Under the pieces are notes generated by a model. That model saw nothing but the letters and a program-made list of their open reading frames with translations, was not told the DNA's origin and made no database searches. Positions 1 to 6,606 of a stretch of DNA of 7,199 bases are shown here, piece by piece. The translations under genes were made by a program, and so were the position numbers. Source of the stretch: Actinoplanes liguriensis (GTDB lineage Bacteria; Actinomycetota; Actinomycetes; Mycobacteriales; Micromonosporaceae). The stretch is from assembly GCA_000715855.1 (NCBI GenBank), contig KL571204.1, positions 94,225 through 101,423 of the forward strand, written 5' to 3'. The first letter of the stretch is position 1; every line of letters begins with the position of its first letter.

Positions 1-1207
1 CGGCCCACAGCGGCTGCAGGTTCGCGGTCGCCCCGAGCCGCCGGAAGCGCGGCACGTCGTCGGGGTGCACGACCTGCAGATGCGCGAGGTGCGGGCGGGT
101 GTCCCGGAAGCCGTTCTTGTCACGGGCGGCCTCGACCGCGTCCAGCGCCTCCCGGACGGCCCGGTCGCCGAGCGCGTGGAAGTGCACCTGGAAGCCGAGC
201 GCGTCCAGCTCGGTGACGTACCCGGCCAGCAGCGCCGGGTCGACGAAGCTGAGCCCGCTGTTCGGCGTCGGACAGCCGCACGAGTCCAGGTAGGGCGCGG
301 TCATCGCGGCGGTGAAGTTCTCCGCCACGCCGTCCTGCATGATCTTCACGGTCGAGCAGGTCAGCCGCCCGATCGTGAGCTGCTCGCGGTGCGCGACGAG
401 CTCGGCGATCTGCTCCGCGCCGCGGTCCCGGTCCCACCAGAGCGCGCCGGTCACCGACGCGGTCAGCCAGCCCTCGGCGGCCGCGGTCCGGTACGCGTCG
501 GCCGGGTCGGGATATCCGTTCGAGCCACGCAGCATCGCGTCCTGCCAGCCGGTGACGCCCAGCGAGTGCAGCAGCCGCTGGGCCCGCCGCAGCCCGGCCA
601 CCAGCTCGGCCGGGGTGGCCGCCGGAATCAGGTGGTTGACCAGGGTGACCGCGCCCTCCTGCAACGCGCCGACCGGGTTGCCGTCCGCGTCCCGGTTGAT
701 CACGCCGTCCGCCGGGTCCGGCGTGTCCCGGGTGAGGCCGGCCCGGGCCATCGCCACCGAGTTCACCCAGGCGCCGTGGTGGTCGCGGTTCGTCAGGTAG
801 ACCGGGCGGTCCGGGACGACCCGGTCGAGCAGCCCGGCGGTGGGCACGCCACCCGGGAAGCTCTCCATCGACCAGCCGCTGCCGGTGATCCACTCCTGAT
901 CGGGGTGCGCGGCGGCGTACGCGCCGATCCGGGACAGGTACTCGTCCAGGTCGGTCGTCCCGGTCAGGTCGCACTGGCCCATCTCCACCCCGCCGAAGAC
1001 GGCGTGGACGTGCGCGTCCTGGAAACCGGGGATCAGCAGCCGCCCGGCCAGGTCGACCACCTCGGTCCCCGGGCCGCGCAGGTCGTCCAGGTCGTGGCCG
1101 ACCGCGAGGATGCGCCCGTCCTTGACGGCCACCGCGGTCGCCCAGGACCGGGCCGCGTCGGCGGTGAACACCGGGCCACCGGTGAAGAGCAGGTCGGCGG
1201 TGGTCAT
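1..1207 (-). CDS. Amidohydrolase family protein (YtcJ / amidohydrolase-3 type), C-terminus missing at window edge
   Basis: The reading frame starts at ATG (1207-1205) and stays open to the left edge, giving about 402 residues. Relatives are usually near 540-560 residues, so about a quarter is missing. Visible in order: an N-terminal beta-sandwich strand region (LLFTGGPVFTADA, then VAVKDGRILAVG), the metal-binding DAHVH with H66 and H68, VKIMQDG with K288, HFHALGDRAV with H342, H344 and D348, and LAHLQVVHPDDVPRFRRLG with H376. These are hallmarks of the metal-dependent amidohydrolase-3 group, which includes YtcJ-like proteins and N-substituted formamide deformylase. Such enzymes hydrolyse amide-type C-N bonds in the cytosol. 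The last strand with the catalytic aspartate lies beyond the edge. The start overlaps the permease stop as ATGA, so the two genes are probably translationally coupled and share a substrate. The family is clear; the substrate is unknown. Confidence 0.9.
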   Translation of the reverse strand, partial: MTTADLLFTGGPVFTADAARSWATAVAVKDGRILAVGHDLDDLRGPGTEVVDLAGRLLIPGFQDAHVHAVFGGVEMGQCDLTGTTDLDEYLSRIGAYAAAHPDQEWITGSGWSMESFPGGVPTAGLLDRVVPDRPVYLTNRDHHGAWVNSVAMARAGLTRDTPDPADGVINRDADGNPVGALQEGAVTLVNHLIPAATPAELVAGLRRAQRLLHSLGVTGWQDAMLRGSNGYPDPADAYRTAAAEGWLTASVTGALWWDRDRGAEQIAELVAHREQLTIGRLTCSTVKIMQDGVAENFTAAMTAPYLDSCGCPTPNSGLSFVDPALLAGYVTELDALGFQVHFHALGDRAVREALDAVEAARDKNGFRDTRPHLAHLQVVHPDDVPRFRRLGATANLQPLWA

Positions 1208-2607
1208 ACGGTCTCCTCAACACGATTCTTGATGAAGTACGGCGATCGGCGGCGCCACTTGGCCAGGGCCGCCGTGGCGACGCCGATGATCACGATGAGT
1301 ACGGGTGCGGCCAGGTTGAACCACCCGTTGTCCACGCTGATCGCGAAACCGTCGCTCAGCGTGGCGTAATAGACGGCGAGATACCCGCCGAGTGCGAGCA
1401 ACGCCGCACCGGAGAGCAGCGGAATCCAGGTCGCGCGCAGCCCCTCGCCCCGGAAGCGGACCGCGGCGGCGATCGCGGTGAGTCCGTAGTAGACCGCCAC
1501 GAGCAGGCCGATCGTGTTGACCGCGGCGAGGATCGCCTGGCTGAGCGTGGGAATCGCGAACTCCAACAGCGCCACGAATCCGGCGATCACCGCGATCAGG
1601 ACGGTGCCGGCCGCCGGGGCGCCGCGCTCACTGATCCGCGCCCAGACCGGGCCGAGCGTCCGGTCCCGGCTCATCGCCAGGGTCAGCCGCGCGGTCGGGA
1701 TCACCCCGGACTGCACCGACGCGACCGCCGAGAACATCAGCGCGAGCAGCGGCAACGACGCCCACGGCTCGCCGGCCAGCTTCGCGGCGTAGTAGCTGAG
1801 ACCCTGCGCGCCGTTTGCCGCCAGCTCCCCGGTCGGCAGCACGCGCTGGAACGCGATCGAGCCGAGAACGAAGAGGCCGAGCATCGTGAAGAGCGCGATG
1901 TAACCGCCGCGGGCCGCGTCCTCCGGGTCACGGGTCTCCTCGGTGACGCTGAACGCCGCGTCCCAGCCCCAGTAGAAGAAGACCGCCAGCACCAGCCCCT
2001 GCGCCAGCCCGGAGAACGAGTCGAAGGCGAACGGGTTCAGCCAGGAGAACGAGAACGGCTGATCGCCGGCGACCATGCCCCAGCCGCAGAAGACGATCAG
2101 AACCGCGTACTCGAAGATCAGTAGGTACTTCTGGAAGCTCGCCGCGTGCTCGACACCGCGGATCGCGGTCCACGTCACCACGACCAGCACGACCAGGCCG
2201 ATCAGGGTGCACTGCGCGGTGGAGTCCGGGTCGAGGCCGTGCAGGCCGAGCTTGTCGCCGGTCTGGATCAGCAGCGAGCCGCAGATCGCGGTGGTGTAGG
2301 CCAGGAAGATCACCGTGCCGGCGATCGGGATCCAGCCGGCCAGGAAACCGAGCCACGGGCCGAGCGTGCTGCCGACCCAGGTGTAGCCGGCGCCGCAGTT
2401 CGGCTCGGAACGGTTCAGGCGGGCGTAGGCGCCGGCGATGCCGAGCATCGGCAGGAACGCCAGCACCAGCAGGATCGGGACCTGCCGCCCGACGGTTGCG
2501 GCGAGCACGCCGGTGCCGATCGCGATGCTGGTGGTGGCGGCGGTGCTGGACGCGGCGATCACGACCCCGTCCATGACACCGAGCGATTTCGGCATGGGCT
2601 GATTCAT
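1204..2607 (-). CDS. APC-superfamily amino acid/polyamine permease
   Basis: This is a 467-residue, strongly hydrophobic protein with about twelve likely membrane helices, the usual length and topology for APC permeases (AA_permease_2 type). The N-terminus (SLGVMDGVVIAASST, then the glycine-rich TSIAIGTGVLAATVG) matches the unwound first helix that binds substrate in this fold. FFYWGWDAAFSVTEETRDP, with TEETRDP at residues 222-228, is the typical conserved cytoplasmic segment. The C-terminus ends in a basic tail (KWRRRSPYFIKNR). The frame could start further upstream at 2676, but ATG 2607 is preferred because AAGGAG lies six bases before it and because the extra 23 residues would run through the operator. 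It probably imports an amino acid, amine or amide by ion-coupled transport for the overlapping amidohydrolase. Specificity cannot be told. Confidence 0.93.
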   Translation of the reverse strand: MNQPMPKSLGVMDGVVIAASSTAATTSIAIGTGVLAATVGRQVPILLVLAFLPMLGIAGAYARLNRSEPNCGAGYTWVGSTLGPWLGFLAGWIPIAGTVIFLAYTTAICGSLLIQTGDKLGLHGLDPDSTAQCTLIGLVVLVVVTWTAIRGVEHAASFQKYLLIFEYAVLIVFCGWGMVAGDQPFSFSWLNPFAFDSFSGLAQGLVLAVFFYWGWDAAFSVTEETRDPEDAARGGYIALFTMLGLFVLGSIAFQRVLPTGELAANGAQGLSYYAAKLAGEPWASLPLLALMFSAVASVQSGVIPTARLTLAMSRDRTLGPVWARISERGAPAAGTVLIAVIAGFVALLEFAIPTLSQAILAAVNTIGLLVAVYYGLTAIAAAVRFRGEGLRATWIPLLSGAALLALGGYLAVYYATLSDGFAISVDNGWFNLAAPVLIVIIGVATAALAKWRRRSPYFIKNRVEETV

Positions 2608-2613
2608 CAGCGG

Positions 2614-2619
2614 CTCCTT
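2614..2619 (-). promoter_or_regulatory. Ribosome binding site of the permease
   Basis: AAGGAG on the minus strand lies six bases before ATG 2607. It decides the permease start against the longer frame that begins at 2676. Confidence 0.8.
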
Positions 2620-2637
2620 CGACGTGACCCCGGACAC

Positions 2638-2666
2638 ATGCAACGACATTTGAACAGTGATGTCAA
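2638..2666 (-). promoter_or_regulatory. Putative promoter of the permease-amidohydrolase operon
   Basis: On the minus strand a perfect TTGACA (2666-2661) is followed, after a 17-bp spacer, by TTGCAT (2643-2638), a weak -10 with three of six consensus bases. The predicted start of transcription near 2631 gives a leader of about 24 nt ending in the AAGGAG site. The -35 box lies inside the inverted-repeat operator, so a bound repressor would block polymerase. The -35 box is strong; the -10 box is the weak part of the call. Confidence 0.5.
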
Positions 2667-2677
2667 CACTGTTCACA
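2649..2677. promoter_or_regulatory. Probable TetR-family operator: two overlapping inverted sites in the divergent gap
   Basis: A perfect inverted repeat, TGAACAGTG (2651-2659) and CACTGTTCA (2667-2675), is separated by seven bases. Each arm is also the heart of a wider quasi-palindrome. TGTCAACACTGTTCACA at 2661-2677 on the plus strand and TGACATCACTGTTCAAA at 2665-2649 on the minus strand agree at 14 of 17 positions. Their centres (2669 and 2657) are 12 bp apart. The site sits between the permease and the divergent regulator and overlaps the permease -35 box, as expected for local autoregulation by TetR. A further 10-bp palindrome, ACAACGTTGT, lies just beyond at 2675-2684. Binding is inferred. 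Confidence 0.65.
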
Positions 2678-2689
2678 ACGTTGTTTCAT

Positions 2690-2695
2690 TAGGAT
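2690..2695 (+). promoter_or_regulatory. Putative -10 box of the TetR-family regulator gene
   Basis: TAGGAT fits the actinobacterial TANNNT pattern. It would start transcription close to ATG 2702, giving a leaderless or nearly leaderless message. I see no good -35 box at the right distance. The AGGA inside the same stretch could instead act as a ribosome binding site seven bases before the ATG. Confidence 0.35.
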
Positions 2696-2701
2696 GTGGG
2701 C

Positions 2702-3361
2702 ATGGCGAAGAGGGAGCGGGGATCACTGAGCCGGGCCGAGATCGTCAAAGTGGCCATGGAGGTCGCCGAAGCGGACGGCGCGGACGCGCTGACCTTCCGG
2801 CGGCTCGGGCCGGCGCTCGGGGTGGCGCCGACCGCGGTGCTGCGGCACTTCCGGGACAAGGACGAGCTGCTGCTGGCGGTCGGCGCGCAACTGCTGGAGA
2901 ACGCGCTGGCCGAGGTCGACCCGGACGAGCCGAGCTGGCGGGAACGGATCCTGGCGCTGGCCCGGGCGAGCCGGCGCACCTTCGTGGCGCACCCGCGGGT
3001 GGCGGCCCTGGTGGCGACCCGGACGTTCCGGCAGGAGGCGGAATTCCGTACCGTCGAATTGATTCTCGCCGCCCTGGCGCAGGCCGGGTTGAGCGGGCGG
3101 GAAGCGGCGAGCATGTACCGGGTGGTCGCCGACACGATCCTCGCGTGGACCGCCTTCGAGGCAAACGTGCACGCCGTCGGCCTGGACGTGATGCGCCGCG
3201 ACGGCCTGGCCTGGACCAGGGAGTACGTGGTGCTCCCGGCCGATCGCTACCCGCACATCCGGGGGGTGGCCGAGCATTTGAGCGAGGTCGACCGCGAGGA
3301 CCAGTTCGAGCTGGCGTTGAACCTGGTCCTGGACGCGGTCGAGGCTCGCGGGGCCAGTTAG
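2702..3361 (+). CDS. TetR/AcrR-family transcriptional regulator
   Basis: This 219-residue protein has the usual TetR length. The N-terminal DNA-binding domain runs from SRAEIVKVAMEVAEADGADA through a helix-turn-helix at about residues 31-50 (LTFRRLGPALGVAPTAVLRHF), followed by RDKDELL, the usual end of the domain. The all-helical remainder resembles the TetR_C_1 ligand-binding domain of tetracycline-repressor-like proteins. ATG 2702 is preferred over GTG 2696: it leaves seven bases after AGGA, and the -10-like TAGGAT ends directly before the GTG. The gene is divergent from the permease-amidohydrolase operon and probably represses that operon and itself through the shared operator at 2649-2677. 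The inducer may be the imported compound or its product. Family is sure; target is inferred from position. Confidence 0.93.
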   Translation: MAKRERGSLSRAEIVKVAMEVAEADGADALTFRRLGPALGVAPTAVLRHFRDKDELLLAVGAQLLENALAEVDPDEPSWRERILALARASRRTFVAHPRVAALVATRTFRQEAEFRTVELILAALAQAGLSGREAASMYRVVADTILAWTAFEANVHAVGLDVMRRDGLAWTREYVVLPADRYPHIRGVAEHLSEVDREDQFELALNLVLDAVEARGAS

Positions 3362-3427
3362 CACTTCTTTGCGGTAAATGTTCACCGTGCCCTGGCTCGC
3401 GAAGTCAGTGACACCGCGAAGTGACCC

Positions 3428-3456
3428 TTGTCCGGAGGGAATCGACGTTCTACGCT
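3428..3456 (+). promoter_or_regulatory. Putative promoter of the oxidoreductase-DUF993-isomerase operon
   Basis: TTGTCC (3428-3433) and TACGCT (3451-3456) are separated by exactly 17 bp. They match the -35 consensus at four of six positions and the actinobacterial TANNNT -10 pattern. Transcription would begin near 3463, directly before the palindrome at 3466-3481. The rest of the gap (3362-3427) shows only a weak direct repeat, CGCGAAGTCA / CGCGAAGTGA, at 3398 and 3415, and no clear terminator for the regulator gene upstream. Confidence 0.5.
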
Positions 3457-3465
3457 GCAAGCAGC

Positions 3466-3481
3466 AGGAAAGCGCTTTCCT
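3466..3481. promoter_or_regulatory. LacI-family-type operator, perfect 16-bp palindrome
   Basis: AGGAAAGCGCTTTCCT is a perfect palindrome centred on CG. The GAAAGCGCTTTC core, with its central CG step, is typical of operators of LacI/GalR-family sugar regulators and resembles CcpA cre sites. It begins about three bases after the predicted transcription start and ends 23 bases before the oxidoreductase ATG, a good place for repression by blocking polymerase. It is unlike the TetR operator at 2649-2677, so a different regulator, not encoded in this window, is expected. Confidence 0.75.
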
Positions 3482-3490
3482 TGGATACTC

Positions 3491-3496
3491 GGAGGT
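3491..3496 (+). promoter_or_regulatory. Strong ribosome binding site of the oxidoreductase
   Basis: GGAGGT lies eight bases before ATG 3505. This near-perfect site fixes the start of the first gene of the sugar operon. Confidence 0.85.
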
Positions 3497-3504
3497 AACC
3501 GTAC

Positions 3505-4656
3505 ATGGCCGCGCGGCGATCGATCGGCATCATCCTCAACGGCGTGACCGGCCGGATGGGCTACCGGCAGCACCTGGTCCGTTCCCTGCTCGCCATCCGT
3601 GAGCAGGGCGGCGTGGCCCTGCCCGGCGGCGGGCACATCTGGCCCGAGCCGATCCTGGTCGGCCGCGACCCGGACAAGCTCGCGAGCATCGCCGCCCAGC
3701 ACGGCCTGACCGAGTGGACCACCGACCTGGACGCCGCGCTCGCCCGGCCGGACGCGGAGATCTACTTCGACGCGCAGGTCACCCAGCAGCGGGAGAAGGC
3801 GATCCGTCAGGCGATCACCGCCGGTAAGCACGTCTACACCGAGAAGCCCCTCGCGGAGAGCTCGGCGGCGTCCGAGGAGCTGGCCGAGCTGGCCGCGGCG
3901 GCCGGCATCCGCAACGGCGTGGTCCAGGACAAGCTGTTCCTTCCCGGCCTGCGCAAGCTCAAGCGCCTGATCGACGGCGGCTTCTTCGGCCGGATCCTGT
4001 CGGTGCGCGGCGAGTTCGGCTACTGGGTCTTCGAGGGCGACTGGCAGGCTGCGCAGCGCCCCAGCTGGAACTATCGGCTCGCTGACGGCGGCGGCATCGT
4101 GATGGACATGTTCCCGCACTGGAACTACGTGCTCGAGGAGCTGTTCGGCGCGGTCCGCGGCGTGCAGGCCACGATCGTCACGCACGTGCCGACCCGGGTC
4201 GACGAGCGCGGCGAGGAGTATGCGGCCGACGCCGACGACGCCGCCTACGCGATCTTCGAGTTGGAGGGCGGCATCGTCGCCCAGATCAACTCCTCCTGGG
4301 CGGTCCGGGTGAACCGGGACGAGCTGGTCGAGTTCCAGGTCGACGGCACGCACGGCAGCGCGGTCGCCGGCCTGCGTGGCTGCAAGATCCAGCATCGGGC
4401 CACCACGCCGAAGCCGGTGTGGAACCCGGATCTGCCGCTCACCGGCAGCTCGTTCCGCGACCAGTGGACCGAGGTGCCGGACAACGACGAGTTCGACAAC
4501 GGTTTCAAGGTGCAGTGGGAGGCGTTCCTCCGGCACGTCGTCGCCGGCGAGGCGTTCCACTGGGACTTCGCCTCCGGCGCCCGGGGCGTCCGGCTCGCCG
4601 AGGCCGGCCTGCAGTCCGCCCGCGAGGGCCGCCGCATCGCGCTGGGGGGCTCCTGA
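3505..4656 (+). CDS. Gfo/Idh/MocA-family NAD(P)-dependent oxidoreductase
   Basis: This 383-residue protein is of usual family length. It opens with a Rossmann strand and the dinucleotide-binding loop GVTGRMG (13-19). EKP (113-115, in HVYTEKPLAES) is the family signature, with the lysine near the nicotinamide. GGGIVMDMFPHWNY holds D201 and H205, the usual catalytic pair at the start of the C-terminal substrate domain. The family oxidises a ring or chain hydroxyl of sugars, cyclitols and related compounds in the cytosol. The nucleotide-binding loop reads GxxGxMG, rather like dihydrodipicolinate reductase, instead of the commoner GxGxxG, and a long insert follows it (about residues 34-48). It is the first gene of the operon, behind a strong ribosome binding site and the LacI-type operator. 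Its stop overlaps the next start as TGATG. Substrate unknown. Confidence 0.92.
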   Translation: MAARRSIGIILNGVTGRMGYRQHLVRSLLAIREQGGVALPGGGHIWPEPILVGRDPDKLASIAAQHGLTEWTTDLDAALARPDAEIYFDAQVTQQREKAIRQAITAGKHVYTEKPLAESSAASEELAELAAAAGIRNGVVQDKLFLPGLRKLKRLIDGGFFGRILSVRGEFGYWVFEGDWQAAQRPSWNYRLADGGGIVMDMFPHWNYVLEELFGAVRGVQATIVTHVPTRVDERGEEYAADADDAAYAIFELEGGIVAQINSSWAVRVNRDELVEFQVDGTHGSAVAGLRGCKIQHRATTPKPVWNPDLPLTGSSFRDQWTEVPDNDEFDNGFKVQWEAFLRHVVAGEAFHWDFASGARGVRLAEAGLQSAREGRRIALGGS

Positions 4657-5786
4657 TGGCCGTCGTGAACCTGCCGTCCGGCGCGTTCCCGCTGTCCGGC
4701 CGCAAGATCTGGGAGAAGCCCAAGACCCAACCCAAGACCCGGATTGCGTACGCCGCGGCGCACGTCGTCGCGGATCCGAAGGCGCAGAACGCGCCGGGCG
4801 CCCCCGCCGTGCTCGACTGGGAGGCGACGCTCGCGTTCCGGCAGCACCTGTGGTCGCACGGCCTGGGGGTGGCCGAGGCGATGGACACCGCCCAGCGCGG
4901 GATGGGGCTGGACTACGCCGCGACCAGGGAACTGATCCGGCGCAGCGCGGCGGCGGCCGAGGGCCGGATCGTGGCGGGGGTCGCCACCGACCAGCTGCCG
5001 CCCGGGCCGGCCGGTCTCGCGCAGGTGTCGTCCGCTTATCGTGATCAACTTGAGGACGTCCTGTCCGCGGGCGCCGGGCCGGTCCTGATGTGCAGCCGTC
5101 ACCTGGCTGCCGCCGCGCAGGATGCCGATGACTATCTGGCGATCTACCGGCCGTTGATCGACATGTCGGATAAACCGGTCGTGCTGCACTGGCTCGGCAC
5201 CGCGTTCGATCCGGCGCTGGAGGGCTACTGGGGCTCGTCCGACGTGGACAAGGCCACCGAGACCGTCCTGGAGCTGATCAACGGGAACCCGGCAAAGGTC
5301 GACGGCATCAAGATCTCACTGCTCGACGCCGATCACGAGATCCGGCTGCGCCGCCGCCTCCCGGCCGGTGTCCGGCTCTACACCGGTGACGACTTCAACT
5401 ATCCGCAGCTGATCCGGGGTGACGAGCAGGGTTACTCGGATGCGCTGCTCGGCATCTTCGCGGCGATCGCCCCGGCGGCCGCGGCGGCGTTCGCGGCGCT
5501 GGACGAGGGCGACCTGGAGTCGTACGACCGCATTTTCGCCCCTACGGTCCCGCTCTCCCGGCACATCTTCGAGAAGCCGACGTTCTACTACAAGACCGGC
5601 ATCGTGTTCCTCGCCTGGCTGGCCGGCCACCAGTCGCATTTCACCATGGTCGGCGGCCTGCAGTCGGGCCGCTCGGTGCCGCACTTCGCCAAGCTGATCG
5701 AGCTCGCCGACGCCGCCGGCCTGCTGCCCGACCCCGATCTGGCCGCTCATCGGGCCAACCGATTCTTCGAGGTGATGGCCGGATGA
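4656..5786 (+). CDS. DUF993 family protein (dihydrodipicolinate-synthase-like aldolase fold)
   Basis: This 376-residue protein resembles DUF993, a family often labelled dihydrodipicolinate synthase family protein. The start is ATG 4656, sharing one base with the oxidoreductase stop and preceded by a G-run six bases away. A longer open frame from 4419 is ruled out because it lies inside the upstream gene. The body reads as an alpha/beta barrel. VVLHWLG (H178) lies where aldolases of this superfamily carry the YNxP tyrosine strand. VDGIKISLLD places K219 at the expected Schiff-base position, and LYTGDDFNY (243-249) follows. If so, the lysine is kept but the usual tyrosine is not, which points to chemistry other than dihydrodipicolinate synthesis, perhaps a retro-aldol or lyase step on the oxidised sugar. 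Family likely; reaction not established. Confidence 0.85.
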   Translation: MAVVNLPSGAFPLSGRKIWEKPKTQPKTRIAYAAAHVVADPKAQNAPGAPAVLDWEATLAFRQHLWSHGLGVAEAMDTAQRGMGLDYAATRELIRRSAAAAEGRIVAGVATDQLPPGPAGLAQVSSAYRDQLEDVLSAGAGPVLMCSRHLAAAAQDADDYLAIYRPLIDMSDKPVVLHWLGTAFDPALEGYWGSSDVDKATETVLELINGNPAKVDGIKISLLDADHEIRLRRRLPAGVRLYTGDDFNYPQLIRGDEQGYSDALLGIFAAIAPAAAAAFAALDEGDLESYDRIFAPTVPLSRHIFEKPTFYYKTGIVFLAWLAGHQSHFTMVGGLQSGRSVPHFAKLIELADAAGLLPDPDLAAHRANRFFEVMAG

Positions 5787-6592
5787 GCTCCGATGTCATG
5801 AGCCGCTTCTCGTTCAACCAGATCACGGCGAAGCTCTGGGACCTGCCGGACATGGTCGCCGGCTGCGTCGAGGCAGGCGTCAGCCAGGTCGCGCTCTGGC
5901 GTGAGCCGGTCGCCGAATACGGTCTGGAACGTTCCGCGCGCCTCGTCCGGGAGGCCGGCCTCTCCGTGACGACGCTGTGCCGCAGTGGGTTCTTCCAACT
6001 GCCTGGTTGGTACGACGACAATCGCCGGGCCATCGACGAAGCCGTTGAGCTGGGCACAACCGTCCTCGTGCTGGTCTCCGGCGGCCTGCCCGAGGGATCG
6101 AAGGACATCGCCGGCGCGCGGCAGCACGTGGCCGACGCGATCGGGCAGCTGGCGCCATACGCCGCGCAGGCCGGGGTGACCCTGGCGATCGAGCCGCTGC
6201 ACCCGATGTACGCCGCGGACCGTTGCGTGATCAGCACGTGGGACCAGGCCATGGCGATCGCCGAGCAGCACCCGGCCGGGCAGGTCGGCGTCACCGTCGA
6301 CACGTACCACCTGTGGTGGGACGACACCGCACTGGACAAAGTCGCGCGGGCCGGCGAACGGATCGCGATCTACCAGCTCGCGGACTGGATCACGCCACTT
6401 CCGGCCGGGGTGCTGACCGGCCGGGGACTGCCCGGCGACGGCTGTGTCGACATGCGCGCCTTCCACCAGGCGGTGGACAAGGCCGGGTACACCGGACCGA
6501 TCGAGGTCGAGGTGATGAACGCCGACCTCTGGGAGCGCCCCGGGCGCGAGGTGCTGGACGCGACGCTCACGGCGTACCGAAGCGTGTTCTGA
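5783..6592 (+). CDS. Sugar phosphate isomerase/epimerase-like TIM-barrel protein
   Basis: This 269-residue protein is of typical length for the AP-endonuclease-2/xylose-isomerase-like TIM barrel. Probable divalent-metal and catalytic residues sit in recognisable strands: E137 in LAIEPLHPMY, D173 and H176 in VTVDTYHLWWD, the RGLPGDG loop (214-220), and E241/E243 in IEVEVMN. Relatives include IolE- and IolI-like proteins, hydroxypyruvate isomerase, tagatose 3-epimerase and the beta-eliminases of 3-keto-glycoside breakdown. ATG 5783 overlaps the DUF993 stop as ATGA and has GAGGTG eight bases before it; a second ATG at 5798 is less favoured. As the last gene of the operon it probably isomerises, epimerises or eliminates on the product of the oxidoreductase. 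The exact reaction cannot be read from sequence. Confidence 0.9.
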   Translation: MSSDVMSRFSFNQITAKLWDLPDMVAGCVEAGVSQVALWREPVAEYGLERSARLVREAGLSVTTLCRSGFFQLPGWYDDNRRAIDEAVELGTTVLVLVSGGLPEGSKDIAGARQHVADAIGQLAPYAAQAGVTLAIEPLHPMYAADRCVISTWDQAMAIAEQHPAGQVGVTVDTYHLWWDDTALDKVARAGERIAIYQLADWITPLPAGVLTGRGLPGDGCVDMRAFHQAVDKAGYTGPIEVEVMNADLWERPGREVLDATLTAYRSVF

Positions 6593-6606
6593 AGCTTTTG
6601 ATCTTC

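Noticed and set aside
120..1223. Minus-strand 367-residue frame overlapping the amidohydrolase
   Set aside because: It is out of frame with the motif-bearing amidohydrolase and is an arginine/proline/glycine-rich shadow sequence.
65..1369. Long plus-strand open frame opposite the amidohydrolase and permease end
   Set aside because: It is rich in arginine, valine and glycine with no recognisable domain, and it lies antisense to a frame full of conserved amidohydrolase motifs. It is a high-GC shadow.
2608..2676. Longer N-terminus for the permease from ATG 2676
   Set aside because: It would translate the operator and promoter region and ignores the well-placed AAGGAG before ATG 2607.
2649..2677. 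The TetR regulator also controlling the downstream sugar operon
   Set aside because: The operator sequence before the sugar operon is unrelated and of LacI type, so shared control by this TetR is not supported.
3372..3390. Small hairpin (CGGT/ACCG) after the TetR gene as a terminator
   Set aside because: It has only four pairs with an eight-base loop and no T-tract.
3382..4560. Minus-strand 392-residue frame opposite the oxidoreductase
   Set aside because: It is antisense to a clear Gfo/Idh/MocA gene, has low complexity and no domain, and fits codon-bias shadowing.
4719..4740. Short direct repeat CCCAAGACCC at 12-bp spacing
   Set aside because: It lies within the DUF993 coding frame and encodes a PKT-Q-PKT stretch. 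Two copies are too few to suggest a functional repeat.
6593..6606. Possible bidirectional terminator between the isomerase and TfoX-like genes
   Set aside because: The 14-bp gap holds only a 4-bp GAAG/CTTC pairing with a long loop and no proper GC stem or T-run on either strand.
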